A DNA stretch of 64,000 nt, taken from assembly GCA_013339895.1 (NCBI GenBank), contig JABACO010000011.1:5570570-5634569 (forward strand), in the 5' to 3' direction. The stretch comes from Ephydatia muelleri (taxonomy: Eukaryota > Porifera > Demospongiae > Spongillida > Spongillidae). Both the position numbers and the translations under genes were made by a program. Positions 1-9,675 of this stretch are shown piece after piece; the stretch's first letter is position 1, and every line of letters starts with the position of its first letter. The notes under the pieces are model-generated. The model did not search any database, had not been told where the DNA came from, and saw only the letters and a program-made list of their open reading frames with translations.

Positions 1-622
1 CAACATGTTTGCACTCTATCTCCGGGTGTGCGTATGAGCATACACAGGTGTGCTCCCTTGTCCGTCTGCTGCTGGTCATGCCAGCAACAAATGCTGTCAG
101 CGAGCGAAGTGCTTCTGCTCTGAGGAGAGTGAAGTCTTACCTCAGAACTACCATGACTGATACAAGGCTCAATAATCTACTTGTTCTCCATGTCCATAAG
201 GATCGCTGTGATTCACTAATGCTGGAGGATTGCCTAAATGAGTTTGTGTGTGGCAGTGAACATCGCCTTTCTCTGTTTGGCAAGTTTTGACTTTGAGATA
301 CATTGTTGCATTATTTAGTAAAACTTCAATATAATTGGTGTTGGGCGATAAGGCATTATAGGGAGTATATATAAAGAGTGCATGTTGTTCGGAACTTTGA
401 TTCATTACACCTGCATGACATCATGCAGGGAAAGATTTTATTGACACATAGCAATTTTACTGCCAAAAATGCCACTCAGATTTGAGGAAATGCGTTAGCT
501 TCTGGGGCTCCGCCCCAGACCCCGCTGAGGGAGGTTACAGCGCTCCCCCAGACCCCCTAGCTGCTATTTCTTTTGGTCCTGTTACCAGCCTGACCACTTT
601 TCTAATGCTGCCTACGGGCCTG
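1..622 (+). mobile_element. hAT transposon, 3' part (5' part outside window)
   Basis: The 3' half of a hAT DNA transposon. It holds the transposase C-terminal dimerisation region (9-290) and seems to end at 622 with an inverted terminal repeat; on the complementary strand the end reads CAGGCCCGTAGGCAGCATT. That end resembles the end of the better preserved hAT copy at 49,210-49,876 (both have CAGG-CCG, GCATT and AAAAGTGGTC in the same order). A GC-rich block around 505-560 containing GGGGCTCCGCCCCAGACCCC sits in the subterminal region and recurs at about 14,790. The target duplication cannot be checked because the left end is missing. Confidence 0.6.
9..290 (+). pseudogene. hAT transposase C-terminal (dimerisation) fragment
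   Basis: An open stretch of 93 codons ending in TGA. Residues from about 24 read MPATNAVSERSASALRRVKS and then SYLRTTMTDTRLNNLLVLHV, the classic hAT C-terminal dimerisation signature (PATNAxSERxFSALRRIK...LRTTMTxxRLN). A closely similar stretch lies at 49,456-49,647. The upstream catalytic part is outside the window, so whether this copy is active cannot be judged. In the family this region dimerises the cut-and-paste transposase. Confidence 0.75.
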
Positions 623-666
623 ATAAGTGGCAGAGCGGTTAGGGGAGGCCCCGGGAATAAAACGTA

Positions 667-870
667 GTGGAGCTCAGAGCCGCAAAAGAAGGAAGGTACG
701 AGAGAATGCACATTGCAACTGCTGTATCGACTATCGCCAGTTGCGAACGCTCTTTCAGCAAATTAAAACTAATTTTGTTCTATTTGCGCGCGTCGATGGG
801 ACAAGATCGCTTAGCAACCTTGCTCTTACTATTGAGTATAAAAAGAGAATCATTGGAGTGTAGTTATTGA
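667..870 (+). pseudogene. Second hAT (ZMYM-like) transposase fragment
   Basis: A short relic reading ASCERSFSKLKLILFYLRAS and then MGQDRLATLLLLLSIKRESL. This is the C-terminal hAT signature of the subgroup whose transposases resemble vertebrate ZMYM/zinc-finger MYM domesticates (SCERSFSKLKLIK-YLRSTMGQDRL). No catalytic region is left, and part of the similarity also appears in the neighbouring frame (627-863), so it is degraded. It directly abuts the end of the hAT element before it, so it may be part of a nested insertion. Confidence 0.6.
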
Positions 871-1015
871 CAAATTTTCATCAGCGAAAGTTAGACGAAT
901 ACATCTACTACATAGGAAGAAACAAGTTAAAACAATGTATTCCGCGTATAACATGTGTACTGAATGATTGACTAATAATATGACATGCACGCGCAGTTAT
1001 AGTGAAGGGAGATAC

Positions 1016-1195
1016 GTTGGGCGTAGCCCGACCTTGGCGCGTTTTGGCTGAAGGTTGGGTATCCAAGATTGTACTATCTGATAGTGAGTGTGGGCTATTA
1101 TCTCATTCGTGGGCTATATCACATTTGTCACATTTGTGGGCTATTCATCACATGGATCCACCTTCGCCAAACGCTAAGGTCGGGCTACGTCCAAC
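1016..1195. repeat. 180-bp foldback element (MITE-like)
   Basis: About 24 bp at 1,016-1,039 (GTTGGGCGTAGCCCGACC...) is repeated in inverted form at 1,172-1,195 with two mismatches. The interior has three GTGGGCTAT-type direct repeats. The arrangement is that of a short non-autonomous inverted-repeat element. No protein is encoded and no convincing target duplication is visible. Confidence 0.55.
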
Positions 1196-1212
1196 TAAAG
1201 GGAGGGGTGGTC

Positions 1213-1243
1213 TTTTTTTTTTTTGGGGGGGGGGGGGGGGGGG
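1213..1243 (+). repeat. T-run followed by G-run
   Basis: About 12 T directly followed by about 19 G. It is a homopolymer junction abutting the foldback at 1,243. Length is likely unreliable in an assembly. Confidence 0.8.
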
Positions 1244-1320
1244 TCTCGTACCCGGACCTGCTTACGTAAGCATTCATTATACGATAATGCTTGCGTATAA
1301 ACAGGTCTGGATACGAGACT
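1243..1320. repeat. Foldback element with GTCTCGTA termini
   Basis: Left arm GTCTCGTACCCGGACCTG (from 1,243) pairs with an inverted right arm ending at 1,320. The complement of the right arm begins AGTCTCGTATCCAGACCTG. Arms run about 33 bp with a few mismatches and a short AT-rich loop. The termini match those of the foldback at 1,600-1,651. Confidence 0.6.
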
Positions 1321-1599
1321 AGGGGAGGGGGCGCCATTAGTGCACTTTGTCCCCGAGCACTCACAACCACACTACCCCACTGCACTGGAGAGCTAACCTA
1401 ATCCCTTCCACGCCCACTCTCCACTAGTCACACCCCTTGGCCGGACCTGTATTGGACATGGGAGTGCCGGGCCTGGCTTAGCAGAAAGCCCTGATCATAT
1501 TTATTAAATTAAATTGGTTCTCTTATATCGCAGTGAGTGGATTCGGTCGATCTAACTGGCAGCTTGCATGCAGAGAAAGTCCTGCCTTCCGTTTCCACT

Positions 1600-1651
1600 A
1601 GTCTCGTACTCAGACCGACTGCCTCTTGCATCTCAGTCTGGGAACGAGACT
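1600..1651. repeat. Second foldback with AGTCTCGTAC termini
   Basis: AGTCTCGTACTCAGACCGA at the left and its imperfect inverse ending CAGTCTGGGAACGAGACT at the right, 52 bp in all. It shares the terminal motif with the 1,243-1,320 foldback, suggesting one MITE family. Confidence 0.5.
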
Positions 1652-2360
1652 GTTCGACAACTGCATGTACGTATACGATGGTGACATTCTCTCGAGAGTC
1701 GCCATGAAGTACAGAGGTATAAGGGTAAAAATGAAATTGCGAACTTGCTAATCACGACAAGTCGTTCCACCTCGTTCGCTTACGTCATTGTGTCTTGGCC
1801 CAGACCTTACAATACTAGTCAAAAGATTGTATATATTATTGGTCTGCAAATACGCGAACAAGCTGCAGGAGTTCGTGGAGCTCCAATGTGATTACAAATA
1901 CCCCTTAATTAGCATTCCGGTTGAATAATGGCTACTTGGCTGCAGCCTGCAGGTATCTAATAGACGTAGTCCAGAAAACGCTGCCAATTAATAATCAATT
2001 AATTGTTGATGGATCCGCTATTATCCACTTAATATAACGTCCTAATGCACGGTGACAGGGAAAATGAGTGGAAATTACTCCTACAGTACGTGGAAGTTTT
2101 GCTGGGCCACTTTGTATTACTTCAATTACGTGGTAATATTTATTTAATGGTCAATTAATTAAATATATTAATAATCTTCTATTTTGAAGCCCAAATGACA
2201 TCTGTCTTATGAAGGCATCGCTGATAGACGTTATCTTGAGATGTATAACGATTTATTAGTTGAATGCAAAATCCATTATAAATCAATATATGAGCATGTC
2301 CTCCACCTAGCCACTTCTTCATGCACACATGATTGTCTTGATATCCTTGCTCCAAAACCC
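1652..2360. other. AT-rich non-coding stretch upstream of the FN3 gene
   Basis: No convincing ORF or repeat. The FN3 gene's missing first exon(s) (start codon and signal peptide) should lie here or further upstream, but I could not identify one. Confidence 0.5.
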
Positions 2361-2464
2361 ACCTCTACATCCATGACCTCATCCCCCCAACACCTACCTC
2401 TACCTCCATGACCTCATCCTCCCAACACCTACCTCTAACTCTATGACTTCATCCTCCCACACAG
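2361..2464. repeat. 35-bp tandem repeat, three copies, forming a 3' splice region
   Basis: Three copies of a 35-bp pyrimidine-rich unit beginning ACCTCTAC (2,361; 2,396; 2,431). The last copy ends in CACACAG, the acceptor of the first visible FN3 exon, so the array supplies the polypyrimidine tract. Confidence 0.7.
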
Positions 2465-5239
2465 CTCCCCCTGCTCCTCCAACCCATGTGACTGTATCAC
2501 AGACCGGACCCACTACCCTGAGAGTGTCCTGGACTCCGGTTAGTGGCTCATCACTAGGTTACTACATACTCTCGGGAACAGAGGGAAATGCTGTATACAC
2601 CACTTCCTCCTCTGTACTGCCGTACTATGACATGAGCATAGCTGGCCTTCTACCCATCATCAATAACCTCATCACAGTGGCTGCTGTGGGAACGTACTTT
2701 ATGAGTAGCTGTAAGAGATAAGCCTACATACTTAAATTTCTCTTTTCTTTTTTTCTTCTCCCGTACCTCATTATCTCACCATCCCTTGTCTCTCTTCCCT
2801 TCCCCCTCCACCCTCACCCTCATTCCTTCCCCAGTCACACCTGTTGCACCCATCATCACCGTCACAACCAGCTCAAACTCCATCACCCTGACTTGGAGAC
2901 AGCCAGTCGACCCCTTTGGGATAGGAGCTGTGGACCACTACGAGGTGTACTATGGCTATGTGGGGCCATGCCCAGCCATCATCCATAGGGGTACAGAGGT
3001 GCTGGACAGCTCCGCTACGTCACTGACGCTACTGGGCATGCAGGAGTTCAGCACGTACAACCTGACCATAACCGCTGTGAAGAATGGCGGCAGTTCGTTG
3101 TCGAACGTCCAAATAGTGACCTCCTCATCTGGTGAGAACAAAAAGCCGACTTGCAGAGGGGGTGTGGGTGGGGTCACAATTCATTTCATCCCTGTTCATC
3201 TCTATTATCCATTCATCACACCTTATCTGTCATTGATTTGACCATATTCCTCCTTCACCCCTCCCCCCCCCCACACACACACAACTTCCCCTTAGTTCCT
3301 GATGCTCCACCTGCCATTTCTGAGCTAGCACGCAGTCCCACCTCCCTCACCATTGGGTGGAACGCAGTTCCCTGCATCTCCCAGAATAGCTTGATCGTCA
3401 AGTATCTGGTCAGGTATGGCCTATCCTATGGAGACAAGGCCACAGTCGAGGCCACTTTTAACTCCTTCACTGCGACTGGACTCACACCCTACACCTCCTA
3501 CATGTTCGAAGTGGCAGCCGTCAACTCCGCCGGACAGAGAGGTCCCTTTAGCAATGCCTTTATCATGTACACATCGCTTGGTGAGCAGTGCACATCTTAA
3601 ATCATGCACCAACAAATTTACACAAAATCCTACCTCCATTTCTTCTTAGGTCCTCCAACCATTCTCAAAAACCAGGTCCTCTCTCCAACGTCAGTGCTCC
3701 TCTCCTGGATACCCAGTGATGGGGACAGCCTCACCAGGTACTCCGTGTCCTATACCTACAAGGGTCCATGCAGCGAGGATGTGGTCGGAGGCGCAGGTGT
3801 GGTCTCTACTGACTCCACCCAGTACACCATACAAGGACTGGAGGAGTACAGCACCTATGCCTTGAGCATCAGGGCCGAGAGGGGAGGTCAGGTGACCATG
3901 AGCAATACCACAGTGGCTACTTGGGCTGCAGGTATTTCATTTTAGTGTGTATGTCTTCGAAGGCCGGATATTAGTGGGGGTGTTTGTACATTTTTGATCG
4001 ATTGTTTTTCAGTTCCCTCTGCACCTCCAAGTGGTGTGGTCATGATTTCAAAGACCAGCACAGGGGTGACTGTGGGCTGGGGAACTGTTCCCTGCGCCAG
4101 TAGGAACAGCGATATATCCAAGTACAGAGTGCAGTACAAAAGCCTCAGTAATGATACCATACAACAGGAGGACAGTGTTGCCATGACCTTCAGTGCAATC
4201 GAACTTGATCCGTACACAGACTACTCATTCCAAGTTGTTGCCATAAACACAGATGGATTGGTCGGACCGTATTCTACACCTCTGTTTGTAACGACACTCC
4301 AACGTGAGTTTACAGCACAGAAGGGGAGAGAGCCTAGCTAAGAATTATTTCATGTTGCTGATTTCTACCCCCCACCCCTCCCTCCCCCTTCCCTTCTGCA
4401 GCCCTTCCGCCAGTGGTCTCTATCACAGCCGATGACAGCAGCCCCACAGATCAGGGCAATTTCTCCATGACCTGCAACGTATATGTCCCCTCGGAGGCAC
4501 TGGGAACGCTCACCGTCAGGTGGCTTGGCCCCCGCGGTCCACAGGTAGCACGGAGCAGCACCGTTGAGTCCAAGATGGTGGGTGGGGAAAAGATTGAGCT
4601 CGATCTGGTGTTCTCTCCAATCCACTCTGAAGATGGAGGGTGGTACACGTGCAATGTCACATTTGAGCTGTACCCGCAGACGGGAGCAAGCAGCAAAGTA
4701 AAGGTGACAGTCCAAAGTGAGTACACATGCACAAATATAAAACTCCAATTAATGCCACCCTGGTCCTCCCACATCTACCTCCCCCTCACCCCTCCTCGAC
4801 CTCTCCTTGCATAGGCGACGCACTCTTCCAAGTGCAGTTAGGTCCAACGGACAACTGTGTTCAATGGCCGTGGAGTACGGTGCCTGTCAATGGCGGTGAC
4901 GTGGGTATGGAGTACAAGGTTGACCAAGTGCAGAAGGCCGTCTTTGCTACAGTGAGTGACCTCCTTTCGAGAAACCGCTGCTCATGTGAAGCAGACTCTG
5001 TGGACTGGGTGTACAGCTGCCAGACCAGCTCGAGCAGCGTGGTGTTCAAGTACGCGCTCCACCTGACCAGTGAAAACTGCAACTGCAGTGGCTCTCGCGT
5101 GGTCTCCATCATGGACCAGTGGGTGGAGTCCGCCGGGACCGTCCGGATGGGTAGGTACCAACTCCGAGCAAACCGCGACTGTGGGTCCACAGGAATCACA
5201 TCCTTTGATGACCCAGACTGCAAGACGAGGCTCACTTGA
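2465..5239 (+). CDS. FN3/Ig multidomain extracellular protein (5' incomplete), 7 exons
   Basis: A cell-surface or secreted adhesion/receptor-like protein. Exons read from splice sites: 2465-2710, 2835-3131, 3296-3580, 3650-3931, 4013-4303 (five FN3 domains of 82-99 residues, each with a conserved W in the B strand such as LRVSWTP, LTWRQP, LTIGWNAV, LLSWIPSD, VTVGWGTV and a late Tyr such as YTSYMFEVAAVN), 4402-4716 (Ig-like: MTCNVYV...VRWLG...EDGGWYTCNV), and 4815-5239 (unrecognised module with eight cysteines, ending at a stop). Every exon boundary is phase 1, as is typical of shuffled extracellular modules. The start codon and signal peptide are not in view. No membrane segment precedes the stop, so the protein is either secreted or the annotated 3' end is an alternative one; a possible donor GTAGGT lies near 5,152. 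Introns are 70-125 nt. The arrangement resembles receptor-kinase ectodomains, but no kinase follows. Confidence 0.8.
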
Positions 5240-7329
5240 AGCTAGTGGTGTAATTGACCATTTTGTAATGGATTTGCTGGTGTGGCCAGAGACTAGTTGT
5301 ATATGGTGCGTAATATGTGCAGGTGGAGGAACTGTGATTATAGACTCGTAACAATAATCTTTAGGTCTTGATCTCGTAATGTAAGGCATTACGCCCATTT
5401 GGGTCTCAGTACAAGACTAGCTTGCAACGTAGATGTTCACTTGCTACGTTCTGTGCCATAAAAATGGACAAGGTTGTACCATACCAGGTCCTTAGCACAA
5501 TTAATGTGTTGAGTGACAGTGAACATGAACATCTCCCATTTATTTGCCACCAAATGCGAAGGATCGGCCTGCAACCATCACCACTCAAGCTGCCCCGTCT
5601 TTTCACATGGCAGAGCTCACTTCTTCACTTTGTGCAGACCCACACACATGTACACTACAAGTCTTCCCACATAGTTGTGGTGGGTTTTGGCATAAATGCA
5701 CATGTTCAGTCTTGAGACCAGCCCTCACACTCACACATAACCTCTTTTAAGTTAAGAGCACGTTTTGTGATCCTGTGTTGGGTGTGAACTGTGATAATTA
5801 TGTCCCACTGTGCAGCACCATGCACCCAGGAACTCCTGCACTCTTTCACGTCACAGCCCTCACACACAGAAAAGCAGTTTTCCTAACGTTCTGCAAGTTT
5901 TGATTCAATTCCACTAGCTAGTACAATCATATTGCCATTTGCAAAGCGTTTCATTTTGTGTTTGTGGGTTGTATATGCAACTGTCAAGTCTTTGTTGAAG
6001 TTTAAATTTGTAGGGAGTCATAAATAACAGAGTATCAAGGGGGCTCAGGATTGTTTGCAGCATTCTATCAGGGGTGCAGATGTCAATCAGCTAGATAAGA
6101 TTAACTCACTGTGCACTTAAGGTACAACAGCAAATAAAAGGTGAGACAGTTGTTCATTCATCACAGGAATGGCACAATTGTTGCCACTCTTGGAGGTGTA
6201 CACTACATCTTTTTGTGCACCGGGTTTTGACCTTGTGCACAGGTGGAAGGGTGAATTAATAGCACACCAGGCTAATTATCCACAAGAAGCAACATGAGCT
6301 CAAGTGCATTTATATACAGAACACTATGCATGCATGCACTTTTTGTTGGAATACCCTTTGGGCCTGTCATAGCTCATGAGTGTGTGCAGGAAATGAATGG
6401 CAGTTAATGGACTTGTCAGACCTTGTTTGGTAAATAAACAAACAAACTTGGCATGGAAGCATGTGTCTTTCCTTACATCACAAAAGACAATGTACAACTA
6501 CTACCATACAAAGTTGTTTTGAAATAGTAATTTTGACCACCCCACTCCTCCTTGTCTTCATTTCTATCTCCCTTTACTCTCCCACTTACATGTACTTCAC
6601 ATGTACAGAAAAAAAACACTTTTAAACAACTCTGGAACTAAAATTCTACTCGAAGCCATTTAAACCTTTACTCAGATGGCCATCACATGGTATATGCAAA
6701 CTCACATACAAAGGGAGTGTACTCCACAAACATAAACGTACATATTCCAGTACATTGAAAATGTACTCTATTTAATATGCACTTTGGAAGCCCTTGAGGC
6801 ATTTAACCACTGCACTGTAGAGAAAACTCATAATTTACACTCACTAACTTTAGATCATACATTAGGCATAACTATATAGGCAATAGCCCCAACACACCCA
6901 CCAGATGCTCCTATACAAGAAGCCATGCAGTCCCAGCCCTGTGTGTGCAACAATGTGGCCACACCCCACCACTCCACTATCTTTTAAACTGGCCAAATGC
7001 AGGGTCTTCCCATGCACCTACTGGCCACACCTCAGCTCTCACCTACATCACACCCACTCTCACCCAAGTAGCACACACCACACCTCCCTTGCTCCACACC
7101 ACCAGAGGAGCACTCTGACATGGGTGCAGTTTGGGGATGAGGTTGAAAAAAGAAAGTGTGTGCCCAGCCAATGTCCCACCCATGCTATGTCTCCACCTCC
7201 CATACATCCTCCTGCATCCACCTCCACCAGGCAGTTCAGCGTCATGTCATGTGGGTGTGTTTACTGCACAAATGTATTCAAAGATAAGCATACAAACCAT
7301 TATCACACTACTTCAGCACCATAGTTTAC
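5240..7329. other. Non-coding stretch after the FN3 gene
   Basis: No supported gene. It contains a small perfect hairpin (CGTAATG/CATTACG, 5,375-5,393) and AATAAA-type signals near 6,132 and 6,430 that are too far from the stop codon to assign. The rest shows no recognisable element. Confidence 0.5.
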
Positions 7330-8505
7330 TACATGCAGACTGCCACCCTTAGGATCTATCATAAAACCATCAGGCATATTGAGATTGCCAAATGTGTAGA
7401 TCTTGTTTCCTCGAGGACCAAAGATGGAGAGTCAGAATCCACTCCACACACTAACATGTCTGTAATCTTCTTCATCAATCAATGTTCCTTGCAGTTGAAT
7501 CATGAACATCCCTGTATATCTGACATTCCAAGGTAAGGCCTCTTAAAGCATTACTACCACAGAAATTACCATTTATGGTTAATAGCCAGGTGCCAGCTTG
7601 ATCCAGTATTACTACTCTGTCATTGTGTCCATCAGAAACAATTAACCAACCTCTTTGGCTCACAATAACAGATTCTGGATTTATAAACTGCCCCAACGTG
7701 CATGATCCATGTCGGCCAAACATTTGCAGGAACTGTCTACTGTTGGCAACTTCTGAATCTGATGATTACCTCTATCAGCAACATACATCACATCTCCCTT
7801 GATGAATAAGTCATATGGTTGAATGAACTGACCATCACACCACTCCCGCTACTACCTATGGTTACCTTCTGCTGGCCAGCTTAGTCAAGCACACAGTGCA
7901 TAGATGTCGGTCTCCATTGTCATGGATGACGATCACCACTTACTCTGGGTCACATAAACTGTTGCATCGGTCGCATCAAGGTCACCTGATCTGTATCCAT
8001 TGTGATGAGGACCAGCAGTCTGTGGGGTGAGGTTGAGGGTATGGGTACTATCCCATGGTCCTCCACCTCTCTTGGGATACCTGCTCCATCATGTGACTTG
8101 GACCTCAGATCAACCTTCACCTGTAAGCCACCATATGGGTACCTCTCTCCCTTTCAGGCCATGCTCTCCACTTTAACACAATACATTGGCCAAAGACTCA
8201 GAAGTCCATCTGTTGTGTGATGGAGATGGAGGTGTGTTCATTACATATCCAATATGGACAGTTCCTTAAAACTCATCAGCTTGCTCATCAACCGTTCCTT
8301 CTTGAGGGTCAGAGCCATTGTCTTGGAAGGTGAAATGACCTCCATCTCCAAAAACATTGTCTTCTTTCTTTCCTGGCGGAGCTGTTAAAAGGCTTGGGTT
8401 ATGATCAGTGCATGTGACAATCTCGTGTCTCGACCTCCATTTCCGTATAACAAGTCGACAGTGAACGTGTGTAGTCAGCCTATTAAAGAGCCAATCGCAT
8501 TTCAT
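7330..8505 (-). pseudogene. Filamin/NHL-repeat (TRIM-type) gene relic
   Basis: Read on the minus strand, 8,240-7,990 gives GGLQVKVDLRSKSHDGAGIP then REVEDHG and HRLLVLITMDTDQV, a filamin-type repeat. Next come NHL-repeat pieces: PYDLFIKGDVMYVADRGNHQ (near 7,800), GQFINPESVIVSQRGWLIVS with DGHNDRVVILD (7,723-7,600), and KIYTFGNLNMPDGFMIDPKG (near 7,370). The filamin-then-NHL order is that of TRIM-NHL proteins, which are E3 ligases or RNA-binding scaffolds. RING and B-box parts are not seen. The pieces sit in different frames with stops between them and no splice sites that would join them, so I call a pseudogene; a very diverged or poorly assembled gene is the alternative. Confidence 0.55.
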
Positions 8506-8652
8506 CGTTGGAAGATGCCATATACATGTATATCATTTTCGTAGGATCACCAGAGAAACATCACTGAGCTGGCGTCCGTAGTAATGACCGCGAAAGTGCT
8601 TCTGTGGTGTTCCTACGAAAACGATGGCATCTTCCGGTGATGAGATGCAATC
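8493..8652. repeat. Imperfect inverted repeat beside the Gypsy element
   Basis: The block from 8,493 (GCATTTCATCGTTGGAAGATGC onwards, about 60 bp) recurs inverted at about 8,600-8,652 (complement begins ATTGCATCTCATCACCGGAA). The left arm carries a small ATACATGTATAT insertion. A foldback or MITE remnant lying 30 bp from the Gypsy insertion point. Confidence 0.5.
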
Positions 8653-8681
8653 CAGCGTACATGCATGTACGTAAGTGCATG

Positions 8682-8796
8682 TGTAACGACATCACGTGCT
8701 GATCTGCTCTAGAACATTCTTTTATGTTATATAAGAAGTTACTTGTATGCATGTAAATGTTCTTCTCATTTACCTATTTCCGGTGTATGCGTTACA
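8682..8796 (+). repeat. 5' LTR of the Gypsy element
   Basis: 115-bp direct terminal repeat, TGTAACGACATCACG at the left and GTGTATGCGTTACA at the right, matching the right LTR at every position I compared. It contains a TATATAAG-like stretch usable as a promoter. Unusually short for the family. Confidence 0.93.
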
Positions 8797-8820
8797 TTGG
8801 TGTCAGAAGTGAGTATACTC

Positions 8821-9675
8821 ATGGAGGCGGCTTTAACAGTTCGGATGAGCGTCCGTCCGCCTGCAAAGTTCACTGAGAAGACGGATTGGAGTCTCTGGAT
8901 CTCCCGTTTCGAGAGGTATGTTAAAGAGGCGAAGGTACCTGACTCGGAGCGGGTGAAAGAGCTACTACCATTGCTGGAGGATGAACCCCTTAGGCTGGTG
9001 GTTCAGTACGGGTTGTCTGAGTCCGCGGACTACGCCGCGGTACACGAGTGTCTACAGTGTCGTTATGGCCACGACGGCACAGAACTGGAATGGCAGGTAA
9101 AGTTTCAGGCTCGAGTACAACAGCGGGATGAGTCGCTAGTCGAATACATTGGTGAGTTGCGTATGTTGGCAAGCAGAGCCTTTCCAGGTTGGTCTGAGGA
9201 GCAATGCGACGTTCTAATTCGTAACCAATTTATCCAAGGTGTCTCGTCCTCCTCTATCCAAGTACAGCTCTTAAAGGAGATGCCAAAGTCAGTTAAGGAT
9301 GCAGCGACCCTGGCACGCAGATTGGAAACGGTGGAGATGGCCCATAGGCGTTTACAAACGGAAAGAATTGCGGAAAGACCACTAGCAGTGGCAGCGCCTG
9401 TCTCTGCGACTAGTCTGGAGGATAAACTGGACAAGCTGAGTGCACAAGTAAAGAAACTAGCTGACGCGGTAACAATTTTGAGAGAACCGCCGGAACGCGC
9501 AGACAGTAGGGTCTCGGGAGTGCGAAATACCCCACGAGAGAAAGCTCGAGAAGTGGTTTGCTGGCATTGCAGGGAACAGGGACACGTAAAAAGGAACTGC
9601 CCTCTGTTAAGTAAGCCTTCTTTAAATGGGAACGGGTCGGCGGAAAGGGTCAACCGCCGGCCCCGCATGTATTGA
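8821..9675 (+). CDS. gag: Gypsy gag polyprotein
   Basis: Structural capsid/nucleocapsid protein of the retrotransposon. The ATG at 8,821 is chosen because it follows the primer-binding site; the open frame itself extends back into the LTR. The first part (FTEKTDWSLWISRFERYV, LPLLEDEPLRLVVQ) matches the capsid-like gag of Ty3/Gypsy elements. A CCHC zinc knuckle (CWHCREQGHVKRNC) sits near the C-terminus and binds the element's RNA. A coiled-coil-like stretch (LEDKLDKLSAQVKKLADAV) precedes it. Part of a fossil-type entry, so no state of repair is discussed beyond that it looks whole. Confidence 0.88.
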   Translation: MEAALTVRMSVRPPAKFTEKTDWSLWISRFERYVKEAKVPDSERVKELLPLLEDEPLRLVVQYGLSESADYAAVHECLQCRYGHDGTELEWQVKFQARVQQRDESLVEYIGELRMLASRAFPGWSEEQCDVLIRNQFIQGVSSSSIQVQLLKEMPKSVKDAATLARRLETVEMAHRRLQTERIAERPLAVAAPVSATSLEDKLDKLSAQVKKLADAVTILREPPERADSRVSGVRNTPREKAREVVCWHCREQGHVKRNCPLLSKPSLNGNGSAERVNRRPRMY

